Shown here one piece after another: positions 1-9,341 of a stretch of DNA of 64,000 bases. This stretch comes from Spiribacter halobius (GTDB lineage: Bacteria > Pseudomonadota > Gammaproteobacteria > Nitrococcales > Nitrococcaceae). The stretch covers positions 1,984,001 to 2,048,000 of the forward strand of contig NZ_CP086615.1 in assembly GCF_020883455.1 (NCBI RefSeq), read 5' to 3'. The notes under the pieces are model-generated. The model made no database searches. It had not been told where the DNA came from and was given only the letters and a program-made list of their open reading frames with translations. The translations under genes and the position numbers were made by a program. Each line of letters opens with the position of its first letter. Position 1 is the stretch's first letter.

Positions 1-1
1 A

Positions 2-1690
2 GCGGATCAGTCCGCCGGCCTTTCGCCGGCGCTGCAGGAATTCTTCGGCGCCGTGCAGGACGTCGCCAACGACCCGACCTCCAGCACCGCCCGCGAGGCC
101 CTGCTCGGCCAGGGCGAGAATCTCGCGGCCCGCTTCCAGTTCCTGGATGGCCGCTTCAGCGCCATCAACGCCGACGTCGACCGGCAGCTGGAGACCCAGG
201 TTGCCGAGGTCAACGAGCTCGCCGGCGCCATCGCCGACCTCAACCGCGACATCGTCGGCGAGCTCGGCCGCACCGGCGGCCAGCCGCCCAACGACCTGCT
301 GGACGAGCGCGACAGCCTCATCCGCCAGCTCAACGAGCGCGTCTCCGCCCGCACCGTGGAGCAGGAGGACGGCTCGCTGAACGTCTACATCGGCAGCGGT
401 CAGACCCTGGTCAGTCGCTACGAGGCGAGCGAGCTCGGCGTCATCGACAGCCCCGAGGACCCGCAGCAGACGCGCATCGCCTTCACCGGCGGCTCCGACA
501 ACGTCGACATCACCGACTCCATCCAGGGCGGCACCCTCGGCGGCGCCCTCGACTTCCGCCGCGAGGTGCTGGACCCGGCGCGGGACGAGCTCGGGCGCAT
601 TGCCACCACGGTGGCCGCCACGTTCAATGATCAGCAGAACCTGGGGCTGCAGTTCGATAGCGGGAGCGCCGGGCAGCTGGGGGAGGATTTCTTCAACCTC
701 GGCCAGCCCCAGGTCATTGCCCGCGAGACCAATACCGGGACCGGCGAGCCGGTGGTGAGCATCGATACCAGCAACATCGGGGCGCTGACCGGGGACAATT
801 ATCGGCTGAGCTTCGACGGTACGGACTACACGCTGACCAATCTTGCGGACGGCAGTAGCCAGAATCTAGGCGGCGCCACGGCACAGATCGATGGCCTGGA
901 CATCGACGCGAGCGCGGTGACGGCGGGGGACAGTTTCCTCATTCGTCCCACCCGCCTTGGCGCGAGTGAGTTGACGGTGGCACTAGACCGGCCTGCGCAG
1001 GTCGCGGCGGCCTCGCCGCTGCGTGCCGTGGAGGCGACGGACCCGAATGGCCAGGGCACCAACGGCGGCACGGCAGGCATCTCGGATCTGTCCGTTCGGA
1101 GCACCAGTGGCCTACCCCTCAGCGGCGGCGAGAATCCGCTGACGCTGACCTTTAATGCCACCGGTGGCAGCGGGAGCAACGGTGCCTGGGAGATCACCGA
1201 CGGCAATGGTGCGACGGTAGCGACCGTGGACTATGATCCGAGCACGGATGCGGGCGGTGTCACAGTAGACGGTGCCGGATCCCTGGCGAACTACGGGGAC
1301 CCGACCTTCACCCTGAGCGGCGTGCCAGCCGATGGTGACCAGCTCATCATCGAGAACAACACCAACGGCCGCGGCGACAACACCAACGCCCTGGCCCTCG
1401 GCAACCTCAACGAGGAATCCATCCTGAACGGCGGCGACACCACCTACCAGGAGGCCTACGCCAGCCTGGTGGGCGAGATCGGCAGCAGCACCCGCCAGGC
1501 CCAGGTGAACCGCGACGCCCAGGAGAGCGCCCTGGAGCAGGCCAACGCCGCCCGGGAGTCCCTCTCCGGCGTGAACCTCGACGAGGAGGCCGCCAACCTC
1601 CTGCGCTTCCAGCAGGCCTACCAGGCCTCCGCCCAGGCCATCTCCATCGGCCGCAGCCTGTTCGACTCGCTGCTCGCCGCGGTGAGGTAA
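2..1690 (+). CDS. flgK: Flagellar hook-associated protein 1 FlgK (5' end outside window)
   Basis: FlgK is the first hook-filament junction protein, exported by the flagellar type III apparatus and sitting between hook and FlgL. The frame is open from the first bases of the window, so only the C-terminal ~562 residues are present and the true start lies upstream. The visible part begins with the conserved helical segment around ALQEFFGAVQDVANDP and a coiled stretch, then a variable beta-rich middle (about nucleotides 640-1350). It ends with the heptad-like C-terminal helix (NLLRFQQAYQASAQAI, then LFDSLLAAVR) that is diagnostic of FlgK and packs in the axial D0 core. The GTG at 53 is an internal codon, not a start. 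flgL follows after 3 bp, so the two are co-transcribed. Identification is secure; the N-terminus cannot be judged. Confidence 0.95.
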   Translation, partial: ADQSAGLSPALQEFFGAVQDVANDPTSSTAREALLGQGENLAARFQFLDGRFSAINADVDRQLETQVAEVNELAGAIADLNRDIVGELGRTGGQPPNDLLDERDSLIRQLNERVSARTVEQEDGSLNVYIGSGQTLVSRYEASELGVIDSPEDPQQTRIAFTGGSDNVDITDSIQGGTLGGALDFRREVLDPARDELGRIATTVAATFNDQQNLGLQFDSGSAGQLGEDFFNLGQPQVIARETNTGTGEPVVSIDTSNIGALTGDNYRLSFDGTDYTLTNLADGSSQNLGGATAQIDGLDIDASAVTAGDSFLIRPTRLGASELTVALDRPAQVAAASPLRAVEATDPNGQGTNGGTAGISDLSVRSTSGLPLSGGENPLTLTFNATGGSGSNGAWEITDGNGATVATVDYDPSTDAGGVTVDGAGSLANYGDPTFTLSGVPADGDQLIIENNTNGRGDNTNALALGNLNEESILNGGDTTYQEAYASLVGEIGSSTRQAQVNRDAQESALEQANAARESLSGVNLDEEAANLLRFQQAYQASAQAISIGRSLFDSLLAAVR

Positions 1691-1693
1691 CCC

Positions 1694-2911
1694 ATGCGCA
1701 TCTCCACGCCCCAGATCCAGCAGACCGGCGTCAACGCGCTGCTCGACCAGCAGGGTCGGCTCTCCAAGGTCCAGGAGCAGCTCGCCACCGGCCGGCGCAT
1801 CCTCAACCCCTCGGACGACCCGTCCGGCTCCGCCCGGGCGCTGGAGCTCGCCAAGTCCGTCGAGACCATCGAGCGCTACAACCGCAACATCGACTTTGCC
1901 GAGTCCCGCATGCGGGTGGAGGAGGGCGTGCTCGAGCAGGTGGGCAACAGCATCACGCGCATCCGCGAGCTCGCCGTGCAGGCCAACAACGCCACCACCG
2001 GCGACGACGGCCGCCAGAAGATCGGCGCCGAGATCCGCGAGCGCCTGGACCAGCTCGTCCAGCTCGCCAACAGCACCGACGGCGACGGCGAGTACCTCTT
2101 CGCCGGCAGCCAGAGCCGCGAGAAGCCCTTCGTGCGCGAGGGCGACAAAATCGTCTACCAGGGCGACCAGACCAGCCGCTTCGCCCAGGTCGGCCCCGGC
2201 CGCCAGATCGCCACCACGCACTCGGGCTACGAGACGTTCATGGCCATCTTCAATGGGGATGGGGAGTACGCGACGTCGGCGGCGGATGCCAACTCCGGAT
2301 CCGGGATCATCTCCGGCGTCGACGTGGTGGATGCCAGCCAGACCCCGGACGCGCCCTACACCATCGAATTCGCGGACAATGGCGGCGGCGGGCTCGATTA
2401 CACGGTGACGGACAACTCCGGTGGCACGGCCGCTTCCGGAACCTACGAGGCCGGCACGCCGATCCAGTTCGACGGGCTGTCGGTGACCGTCGAGGGCACT
2501 CCTGACGGAACGACAGGCTCTGAAGATACCTTCACAGTGGCGCCGAGCAGCCGCCAGTCCCTCTTCGAGACCGTCGGCCGCTTCGCCGACGCCCTTGAGA
2601 ACGCCCGCGACGGCGCTGCCGCCAACGCCGAATTCCTGAACATCGGCAACCGCACCCTGGAAGACCTCGACCAGGCCCAGAGCAACATCCTCCAGGTCCG
2701 CACCGAGCTCGGCGGCCGCCTGAACGCCCTGGACAGCGAAAAGCAGGCCAACGAAACCGCCGTGCTCGAGCTGAAGACCACCAGAAGCGAAATCGAAGAC
2801 CTCGACTACGCCAGCGCCGTCAGCGACCTCAGCCTGCGCCTCACCGGTCTCCAGGCCGCCCAGCGCAGCTTCAGCCAGATCCAGGGCCTCAGCCTGTTCC
2901 AGTTCCTGTAG
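1694..2911 (+). CDS. flgL: Flagellar hook-associated protein 3 FlgL
   Basis: FlgL (405 aa) is the second hook-filament junction protein, between FlgK and the flagellin filament. The N-terminus MRISTPQIQQTGVNALLDQQ and the following segment ATGRRILNPSDDPSGSARAL are the flagellin-like D0/D1 helices. The C-terminal helix ends in YASAVSDLSLRLTGLQAAQR, again flagellin-like. The central ~180 residues (roughly 170-290) are a variable beta-rich insert, making it somewhat longer than the ~300-aa enteric FlgL. It starts 3 bp after the flgK stop. Codon use matches its neighbours. The next gene is not a flagellar structural gene, and the 52-bp gap carries its own ribosome-binding site. Confidence 0.95.
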   Translation: MRISTPQIQQTGVNALLDQQGRLSKVQEQLATGRRILNPSDDPSGSARALELAKSVETIERYNRNIDFAESRMRVEEGVLEQVGNSITRIRELAVQANNATTGDDGRQKIGAEIRERLDQLVQLANSTDGDGEYLFAGSQSREKPFVREGDKIVYQGDQTSRFAQVGPGRQIATTHSGYETFMAIFNGDGEYATSAADANSGSGIISGVDVVDASQTPDAPYTIEFADNGGGGLDYTVTDNSGGTAASGTYEAGTPIQFDGLSVTVEGTPDGTTGSEDTFTVAPSSRQSLFETVGRFADALENARDGAAANAEFLNIGNRTLEDLDQAQSNILQVRTELGGRLNALDSEKQANETAVLELKTTRSEIEDLDYASAVSDLSLRLTGLQAAQRSFSQIQGLSLFQFL

Positions 2912-2963
2912 GCCGGTCGCCCGTGCTGGCGGCGACGCGATACACCACCGCAGGAGTCGAAGA

Positions 2964-4712
2964 GTGGCAAGTGCAACCGCCAAGCCTTCCCCGCACGTCG
3001 ACGCACTCAGGCTCGCATCGCGGGATTTCGATGCCGGCCGCCTCGAGCGGGCCAAGCAACGCTGCGAAGCGGTGCTGGCCCGCAGCGAAGGCGATCCCGA
3101 CGCCCTGCACTTGCTTGGGCTGATCGCCTATCGCCACGAACAGCATCCACTGGCGCTGCGGCTGATATCCGAGGCCCTCACCCGGCGCCAGCATTTCCCG
3201 CAGGCACTGGCGAATCTGGGTGCCGTGCTCGTTGCGATGCGCGAGTGGTCTACCGCCATCGAGACGCTCGAGGCCGCGTTGCGGCAGGATCCGGATCAGC
3301 CGGGTGTGCTCTCGAACCTGGGTACGGCCCACCTCGAGCAGGGCGATCTGGATGCAGCCGAGCTCTGGTTCCGCAAAGTACTGAAGCGCGCGCCCGACCG
3401 CGCGATTGCCTGGAACAACCTTGGCAATGTCCACCGGCTGCGTCACGCGTGGCGTCGCGCGGAGCGTTGCCTGAGGCGTGCCGTGCGCCTCGACGCGAGC
3501 TACGCCGATCCCCACAAGAATCTCGGGTCGGTTCTCTTGGCTCAGGGCCACCTTGCGGAGGCGGAGGCCGCCTTCCGTAAGGCCCTGTCGCTTGCGTCGG
3601 GCGATGTTGAGGCGCTGACCGGGCTTGCGCAGACGAAGCGCTTCTCACCGGAGGATGCCGATCTCCAGCTGTTCCCACGAGCTGCTGGTGACGTGAAGCG
3701 GTGGACCGACGAGCGCCGGGCCCTGTTCTTCTTTTCCTGGGGCAAGGCGCTCGATGACGCGAAGTGCTATTCCGATGCGTTCCGGTGCTTCGCGGAGGGC
3801 AATGCCGTCAGGGCCCGACAGCGCCCCTATCCTGAAGGGTCCTACACCCGACTGGTCGATGAGCTCACGGCGGCGTTTCCGCGTGAGCGAATCGCCGACT
3901 TGCAGGCGCACGGCTCCCGGGATGAGAGCCCGGTGTTCATCCTGGGGATGCCTCGCTCGGGAACCACGCTGACCGAGCGCGTCCTGGCAAGCCATCCCCA
4001 GGTTCTGGCCGGCGGCGAGCTGCCGGCGATGACCCGCGCCATTACGGACGACAGCGAGCGGCCGCTGCAGAACTTCTACCCCGAGTGGCTCGCCGGCCTG
4101 GACGGCGAGGCTTTGGCCGCCGTGGTGCACCGCTATCTTTCGGCAAGGCCCGACCCGGCAGCGCACCACGCCCGCGTGACCGACAAGATGCCCGGCAACA
4201 CGCTGCACATCGGGTTGATCCGCCTGGCCTTTCCGCGTGCCCGCATCCTGCACTGCGTGCGCGATCCGCTGGATGTCTGTCTGTCCTGCTACCAGAAAGA
4301 CTTCAGTGAGGGCCAGAACTTTTCGTTCTCCCTGGAGCGGCTCGCCGAGCGTTTTCGAGACTACATCCGGCTGATGGAGTTCTGGCGCTCGGTATTCCCG
4401 GATGGCTGGCTCGATGTCCCCTACCAGGCAGTGACGGCGGACCCTGAGCAGTGGTCACGCCGGATCATCGACTACGTGGGTCTGCCATGGGACGACGCCT
4501 GTCTATCACCCCATCGCAGTGGAGGTTTGGTGCTGACCGCGAGCGCTTGGCAGGTCCGCCAGCCCGTCTACCGCAGCTCGAATGAGCGCTGGCGGCGCTA
4601 CGAGGCCGAGCTTGCGCCGTTGCGCGATGCGTTGGCGCCATACGTGGACTGGCATCGCCGTTTTCCAAGGCTTGACGAGGCTGTGTCCGGTCGTCCCACG
4701 TCGGACGCCTGA
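2964..4712 (+). CDS. TPR-repeat sulfotransferase family protein
   Basis: This 582-aa two-domain protein lies between flgL and the flagellin gene. Residues ~10-230 form about six tetratricopeptide repeats (for example ALANLGAVLVAMREWSTAIE and AIAWNNLGNVHRLRHAWRRA). Residues ~320-570 are a sulfotransferase domain of the Sulfotransfer_3 type. Its 5'-phosphosulfate-binding loop is FILGMPRSGTTLTERVLASH near residue 325, and the 3'-phosphate motif is RDPLDVCLSCY with Arg433. Such enzymes transfer sulfate from PAPS to a hydroxyl or amine; the TPRs would bind the acceptor. The GTG start at 2964 is chosen for the AGGAG 7 bp upstream. The position beside fliC suggests flagellin, or a sugar on it, as acceptor, but that is inference. 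TPR-sulfotransferases also act in polysaccharide modification. Confidence 0.85.
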   Translation: MASATAKPSPHVDALRLASRDFDAGRLERAKQRCEAVLARSEGDPDALHLLGLIAYRHEQHPLALRLISEALTRRQHFPQALANLGAVLVAMREWSTAIETLEAALRQDPDQPGVLSNLGTAHLEQGDLDAAELWFRKVLKRAPDRAIAWNNLGNVHRLRHAWRRAERCLRRAVRLDASYADPHKNLGSVLLAQGHLAEAEAAFRKALSLASGDVEALTGLAQTKRFSPEDADLQLFPRAAGDVKRWTDERRALFFFSWGKALDDAKCYSDAFRCFAEGNAVRARQRPYPEGSYTRLVDELTAAFPRERIADLQAHGSRDESPVFILGMPRSGTTLTERVLASHPQVLAGGELPAMTRAITDDSERPLQNFYPEWLAGLDGEALAAVVHRYLSARPDPAAHHARVTDKMPGNTLHIGLIRLAFPRARILHCVRDPLDVCLSCYQKDFSEGQNFSFSLERLAERFRDYIRLMEFWRSVFPDGWLDVPYQAVTADPEQWSRRIIDYVGLPWDDACLSPHRSGGLVLTASAWQVRQPVYRSSNERWRRYEAELAPLRDALAPYVDWHRRFPRLDEAVSGRPTSDA

Positions 4713-4776
4713 GGACGCATTGCCCGGCCGGATCGTTTTCCCGCGGTCGATCTGTGACGAATTTCGCGTCAATCCC

Positions 4777-4803
4777 TAAAGCGAGTCCGAGTCAGGCCGT
4801 TAA
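4777..4803 (+). promoter_or_regulatory. Sigma28 (FliA) promoter of fliC
   Basis: TAAA at 4777-4780, a 15-bp spacer and GCCGTTAA at 4796-4803 match the FliA consensus TAAA-N15-GCCGATAA with one mismatch in the -10. It lies 78 bp before the flagellin ATG, and the cognate sigma factor gene fliA is in this window at 31912. Confidence 0.9.
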
Positions 4804-4881
4804 CTCCAGCGAGGGCGGTGGTTGCCGCCCGAGTCACAGCAAGCAGCGGCCAAACGCGCCGTAACGAGAGGAGTTAACCTC

Positions 4882-6288
4882 ATGGCTCAGGTGATCAACA
4901 CCAACATTGCCTCGCTCAACGCGCAGCGCAATCTCAATCAGTCCCAGTCCCAGCTCAACGTCTCGCTGGAGCGGCTGTCTACCGGCCTGCGCATCAACAG
5001 CGCCAAGGACGACGCGGCGGGTCTTGCCATTGCCGAGCGCTTCACCGCGCAGATCCGTGGCCTCGACCAGGCGACGCGGAACGCCAATGACGGAATTTCC
5101 TTTGCGCAGACGGCAGAGGGAGCCCTTGGGGAGATCGGTAACGCCCTGCAGCGGATCCGCGAACTCTCCGTGCAGTCGGCCAACGACACCAACTCGGCGT
5201 CCGACCGCGAAGCCCTGAATAACGAGGTCAATGCCCTCGTCTCCGAGGTGAATCGGATTGCCCAGTCCACGCAGTTCAACGGCCAGAATGTGCTGGACGG
5301 CTCACTGCAGGACTTGGTCTTCCAGGTCGGCGCGAACCGTAACCAGACGATTTCGGTCGATGGTGTGGACTCCCGGGGATCGGAGCTCGGCGCCGCATTT
5401 GATGAGGGTGATGCGCTCCTGGCATCGGAAATCGCGGGTGTGACGGGCAGTGGTGATCTCACCATCAATGGTATCGATATCGATATCTCCGGTGTTGCCG
5501 ACATCACGGGGGCCTCCGATGTCAGTTCCAACACCATCAGCGAGGTGATCTCCGCGATCAACGCGAAGTCCTCCTCCAGCGGTGTTTCCGCCACTCAGGC
5601 CTCGGTGACCGAAACCACCATCGCGAACGGTGACCTCACCGCGCTTACCGGCACCAACACTGCTGATGTCACCATCAACGGCGTCACTATCAACTTCGAC
5701 GCCACCAGCAGCGCGGATGCTACCGCCGTTGCGGACCGGCTCAACGAATTCTCGTCGCAGACCGGTGTGACGGCCTCGCTGGATGGTACTGATCTTGTTC
5801 TCACCGAGGGCAACGGCGCCTCCATCGATGTCTCTGCGGATGCCAGCAGCATCATCAACGGCGCTGAGGAATACTTCGCCGGCATCGAGCTCGCCACTGA
5901 TGTGGGTGAGAGCATCGCCGTTGCAGGCGGCGATGCAGCGGCGTTTGGCCTCGATTCCATCAGTGCGACGGATTCGGCGTTGAACGGCGTGAGTGTGCTC
6001 ACTCGCGAAGACGCCACCGACGCCTTGCGCACCGTCGACTTCGCGCTCGATCAGGTGAACGGCCTGCGGGCCGAGCTCGGTGCAGTGCAGAGCCGGTTCG
6101 AGTCCACCATCGCCAATCTGAGCACCACCGGCGAGAACCTCTCTGCCGCCCGCTCCCGCATCCAGGATGCGGACTTCGCCTCCGAGACGGCCTCGCTGAC
6201 CAAGGCTCAGATCCTGCAGCAGGCGGGCACCTCTGTGCTGGCCCAGGCCAACCAGATCCCGCAGAACGTGCTCTCCCTGCTGCAGTAA
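4882..6288 (+). CDS. fliC: Flagellin FliC
   Basis: This is the filament subunit (468 aa), exported through the flagellar type III apparatus. The start at 4882 gives the canonical MAQVINTNIASLNAQRNLNQ, with GAGAGGAG just upstream; an upstream in-frame ATG at 4822 would add 20 non-flagellin residues and lacks a good ribosome-binding site. D0/D1 helices occupy residues 1-~175 (GLRINSAKDDAAGLAIAERF) and ~390-468, ending in NQIPQNVLSLLQ. The surface-exposed middle contains two flagellin 'IN' motif modules: LTINGIDIDISG followed by SEVISAINAK, and VTINGVTINFDA followed by ADRLNEFSSQTGV. Expression is expected to be late class, from the sigma28 promoter at 4777. A GC-rich hairpin follows the stop. 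Confidence 0.97.
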   Translation: MAQVINTNIASLNAQRNLNQSQSQLNVSLERLSTGLRINSAKDDAAGLAIAERFTAQIRGLDQATRNANDGISFAQTAEGALGEIGNALQRIRELSVQSANDTNSASDREALNNEVNALVSEVNRIAQSTQFNGQNVLDGSLQDLVFQVGANRNQTISVDGVDSRGSELGAAFDEGDALLASEIAGVTGSGDLTINGIDIDISGVADITGASDVSSNTISEVISAINAKSSSSGVSATQASVTETTIANGDLTALTGTNTADVTINGVTINFDATSSADATAVADRLNEFSSQTGVTASLDGTDLVLTEGNGASIDVSADASSIINGAEEYFAGIELATDVGESIAVAGGDAAAFGLDSISATDSALNGVSVLTREDATDALRTVDFALDQVNGLRAELGAVQSRFESTIANLSTTGENLSAARSRIQDADFASETASLTKAQILQQAGTSVLAQANQIPQNVLSLLQ

Positions 6289-6303
6289 GGGCTGGCACGC
6301 ATG

Positions 6304-6328
6304 GCGGACCCGGCGTGGCCGGGTCCGC
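6304..6328 (+). terminator. GC-rich hairpin after fliC
   Basis: A perfect 11-bp stem (GCGGACCCGGC / GCCGGGTCCGC) with a GTG loop starts 15 bp after the flagellin stop codon. No T-run follows, so it may be a 3'-end stabilising or partial-termination structure rather than a classical intrinsic terminator. It would lower expression of flaG relative to fliC. Confidence 0.6.
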
Positions 6329-6359
6329 GCCTTCCAGGTGATCGCGAGGTGATCGTCTG

Positions 6360-6734
6360 ATGAGCAATTCCATTGATGCCTCCCGGTTCGGTGAGCTCCT
6401 GCGGGTGCCTTCGGATTCGGGCCGTTCCGAGAGCCGGGCCGTATCCCCTCGGGCGCTGCTGCGTCCGGTGTCGGCGGCTGTCGAAACGGCGCAGGCGAAG
6501 CGGGCCGAGCAGTCCGCCTCCGTCGGCGATGCGGTCGCTCGCATCAACGATTTCGTGCAGGTGGTGCAGCGGGACCTGCGTTTCTCGGTGGACGAGGCCA
6601 CCGGGCGCACGGTGGTGAAGGTGATCGACTCGGAGACGGATCAGGTGGTGCGCCAGATTCCCGCCGACGAGGTGCTGGCCATCGCGGAGAACCTGCAGGA
6701 GTTGCAGGGCGTGTTGTTTCGGGGGGAGGCGTGA
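6360..6734 (+). CDS. flaG: FlaG family protein
   Basis: FlaG proteins (here 124 aa) are small proteins encoded beside fliC/fliD in polar flagellates and affect filament length. The function is poorly defined. The N-terminal ~50 residues are variable. The C-terminal FlaG domain (about residues 58-120) shows DFVQVVQRDLRFSVDEATGR, then VVKVIDSETDQVVRQIP and ADEVLAIAENLQELQGVLF, the usual 'F..de.tg..vvkv.D..T.eviRqIP.ee.l.la' pattern. The ATG at 6360 has GAGGTG 8 bp upstream. It lies 71 bp downstream of fliC and upstream of fliD, the standard order. Confidence 0.93.
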   Translation: MSNSIDASRFGELLRVPSDSGRSESRAVSPRALLRPVSAAVETAQAKRAEQSASVGDAVARINDFVQVVQRDLRFSVDEATGRTVVKVIDSETDQVVRQIPADEVLAIAENLQELQGVLFRGEA

Positions 6735-6769
6735 ATCTTGCTTGCGGGGATGTCGGCGTCCGCGTTCGG

Positions 6770-6785
6770 TGGATGCCGACCTGCG
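6770..6785 (+). promoter_or_regulatory. Weak candidate sigma54 promoter upstream of fliD
   Basis: TGGATGCCGACCTGCG keeps the GG-N10-GC spacing of a -24/-12 promoter but matches TGGCACG poorly in the -24 box. The distance to the fliD ATG (44 bp) resembles the better sigma54 sites of this window. fliD could equally be read through from fliC-flaG. Confidence 0.3.
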
Positions 6786-6829
6786 CGGGTGGCCCGCGGC
6801 GGGACATGACGTCACGAGGTTTCTGAATC

Positions 6830-8869
6830 ATGGCTTCCATCAGCTCGCTCGGTGTCGGTTCCGGGCTGGATATCCGCTCGCTGGTCGACCAGCTGGTCGC
6901 CGCGGAGCGGGCGCCCCGGGAGAACCGGATCAACAGCCAGCAGCAGCGCTTCGAGACGCGGCTCTCGGCGCTGGGGCAGGTGAAGTCGGCGCTCTCGGAT
7001 TTCCGCGGCACCGTGCGAGATCTCTCCAGCATCGACGCCTTCCAGAAGATGAAGGCGACCTCATCGGACAGCGACGCCCTGTCGGTCAGCGCCGAGAGCG
7101 GCGCGGAGACCGGGCGCTATGACATCGGCGTCAATCGCCTGGCGGACGCCCAGGGGGCGGCATCGTCGGCATTCGCGGCGCGCAGCAGTGCGGTGGGCTC
7201 TGGAACCCTCACATTCCGTTTCGGCGAGGTCACCACGGACGGCACCGGCGCGGTGACGGGCTTCGCCGAGAACACTGAGCGGGGCGCAGTGGACATCGAG
7301 ATCCCCGGCTCCGCGAATACGGTCGAGGACGTGCGCGACGCGGTGAACGCCGCGGAGATCGGCGTGCGTGCCTCCATCGTCAACGACGGCAGCGGCGAGC
7401 GGCTGGTGTTCAGCTCCTCCGAGACCGGCGCAGCCAACGGTTTCGTGGTCGAGGCGGCGGACGACGACGGCAACAACACCGACAACGCCGGCCTCTCCCG
7501 GCTCGCCTTCAACACCGCGGCCACCAACCTGGAGCAGACCCGAGCGGCGCAGGATGCCGAGCTAACGGTGGACGGGCTCACCATCACCCGCGCCAGCAAC
7601 ACGGTGGACGATCTCTTCGAGGGCGTGACGCTCACGCTGAACGGCACCACCGAGACGGCCGCCCGCGTGGAGATCAGCGAGAACCGCGCCGCCGCGAAGA
7701 AGCAGATCCAGGGCTTCGTGGACGCGTACAACGGCCTGCAGGAGACCCTCGGCAAGCTCACCAGCTACGACGCCGAGACCGACCAGGCCGGCCCGCTCAA
7801 CGGCGATGCCCTGGTGCGCAGCATCCAGAGCGGGCTGCGCAGCACGCTGGGGCAGACGCTGGGCGAGCTGGAAGGCACGGGCCTGCGCTCCCTCGCGGAC
7901 CTCGGCATCACGACGACCCGCAGCGGCGCGCTGGAGGTGGACGACGCCCGCCTCGACGCCGCGCTCGACGAGAACTTCGATGCCGTGGGGGCGCTCTTCG
8001 CCCCCACCGGGCTCACCGGCAATGCCGACAACGTCGCCTACGAGAGCAGCCGCAGCGCGACCCAGGCCGGCGAGTATGGCGTGAACGTCTCCGCGCTCGC
8101 GACCCGCGGCACGCTGACCGGCGGCGACATCAGTGGCAGCTTCCCGCTGGAGATCACCGACGCCAACGACGGCCTGCGCTTCGAGATCGATGGTGTCCAG
8201 ACCGCCGCGCTCAATCTCACCCAGGGCAGCTATGCCGACGGCGACGCGCTGGCGGCGGAGATCCAGTCCCGCATCAACGGCGACAGCAACCTGCGGGATG
8301 CCGGCATCTCCGTGAGCGTGGCGTTTAATGGCACGGGGCTCGAAATCACCTCCAGTCGCTACGGCTCGGAATCCGCCGTGGAGCTGGTGAGCGCGGATGC
8401 AGCCGGTGACTTCGGCCTGACCGTGGGCGACCGCGCCCAGGGCACGGACGTCCAGGGCACCATCGGCGGACGCGAGGCCGAGGGCTTCGGCCGCTTCCTC
8501 ACCGGCCTGGAGGGGCCGGCCGAGGGGCTGAAGCTCGAGATCACCGGCGAGGCCACGGGCGACCGCGGCAGTGTCATCTTCTCCACCGGCCTCATGGGCG
8601 AGCTGGACCGCCAGATCAGCAGCTTCATCGATTCCGACGGCACGCTCTCCAGCAGCACGGAGAGCCTGAACAACCGTCTTGAGGGTCTGGCGGACGACCG
8701 CCAGCGCCTGGAGGACCGCATGGACCGCATCGAGCGCCGCTACACGGAGCAGTTCAGCGCCATGGACGCGCTGGTGGCCGAGCTCAACCAGACCAGCACT
8801 TTTCTCAGCCAGCAGCTCTCCGGCCTGCCCGGTGCGGGCGGTAGTGGCGGTGGCGGCGGTCTCGGCTGA
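6830..8869 (+). CDS. fliD: Flagellar filament cap protein FliD (HAP2)
   Basis: FliD caps the filament tip and folds incoming flagellin monomers. The protein is 679 aa, long for the family (commonly 450-500, up to ~680 in marine and halophilic groups). The N-terminus MASISSLGVGSGLDIRSLVD and segment LVAAERAPRENRINSQQQRF form the FliD_N domain. The central part holds a flagellin 'IN' type module near residues 430-520. The FliD_C domain ends in a long coiled coil (RLEDRMDRIERRYTEQFSAM, then DALVAELNQTSTFLSQQLSG). The last residues are a Gly/Ser-rich tail. It is preceded by flaG and followed by its usual partners fliS and fliT. Confidence 0.95.
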   Translation: MASISSLGVGSGLDIRSLVDQLVAAERAPRENRINSQQQRFETRLSALGQVKSALSDFRGTVRDLSSIDAFQKMKATSSDSDALSVSAESGAETGRYDIGVNRLADAQGAASSAFAARSSAVGSGTLTFRFGEVTTDGTGAVTGFAENTERGAVDIEIPGSANTVEDVRDAVNAAEIGVRASIVNDGSGERLVFSSSETGAANGFVVEAADDDGNNTDNAGLSRLAFNTAATNLEQTRAAQDAELTVDGLTITRASNTVDDLFEGVTLTLNGTTETAARVEISENRAAAKKQIQGFVDAYNGLQETLGKLTSYDAETDQAGPLNGDALVRSIQSGLRSTLGQTLGELEGTGLRSLADLGITTTRSGALEVDDARLDAALDENFDAVGALFAPTGLTGNADNVAYESSRSATQAGEYGVNVSALATRGTLTGGDISGSFPLEITDANDGLRFEIDGVQTAALNLTQGSYADGDALAAEIQSRINGDSNLRDAGISVSVAFNGTGLEITSSRYGSESAVELVSADAAGDFGLTVGDRAQGTDVQGTIGGREAEGFGRFLTGLEGPAEGLKLEITGEATGDRGSVIFSTGLMGELDRQISSFIDSDGTLSSSTESLNNRLEGLADDRQRLEDRMDRIERRYTEQFSAMDALVAELNQTSTFLSQQLSGLPGAGGSGGGGGLG

Positions 8870-8909
8870 CGCCGGGGCCAGGGCATGAACGCACAGAGGA
8901 GCACAACGG

Positions 8910-9341
8910 ATGGCCTTTAATCGCGGCATCGCGCAGTACCAGCAGGTGGGCGCCAGCAAGGCGGCCTACGCCGACCCGTGGGAGCTCACCCGCATGCTGT
9001 TCGAGGGCGCGCTGGAGCGCATGGCCCAGGCCCGCGGGGCCATCGAGCAGCGCGATATCGTTCGCAAGGGCGAGCGTATCGGCAAGGCGATCGCCATCAT
9101 CGACGGGCTGCGGGGCAGCCTGGACTTCGAGCAGGGCGGCGAGCTGGCCGCGAACCTGGACGGGCTTTACGACTACGTCCAGCGCCGGCTGGTGACCGCC
9201 AACGCCCGCAGCGACGTCGCCGCCCTGGACGAGGCCGCGGCATTGGTGCGCGAGATCCGCGATGGCTGGGACGCCATCCCCGCCGAGGCGCGGGATGCCC
9301 GCCGACAGGGAAACCCCGCGAGTGCCGGCGGAGCGCTCTGA
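8910..9341 (+). CDS. fliS: Flagellin export chaperone FliS
   Basis: FliS (143 aa) binds the C-terminus of newly made flagellin in the cytoplasm and delivers it to the export gate. The family signature is visible: QYQQVGASKAAYADPWELTR near the N-terminus, then LTRMLFEGALERMAQARGAI, and the helical bundle with ALDEAAALVREIRDGWDAI. A GAGGAG ribosome-binding site precedes the ATG, 40 bp after fliD. The C-terminal end overlaps the start of the fliT-like gene. Confidence 0.95.
   Translation: MAFNRGIAQYQQVGASKAAYADPWELTRMLFEGALERMAQARGAIEQRDIVRKGERIGKAIAIIDGLRGSLDFEQGGELAANLDGLYDYVQRRLVTANARSDVAALDEAAALVREIRDGWDAIPAEARDARRQGNPASAGGAL

Noticed and set aside
1112-3055. Long minus-strand open frame (647 codons) opposite flgK/flgL
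   Set aside because: High GC content keeps antisense frames open. flgK and flgL on the plus strand are unambiguous, and the antisense translation shows no motif.
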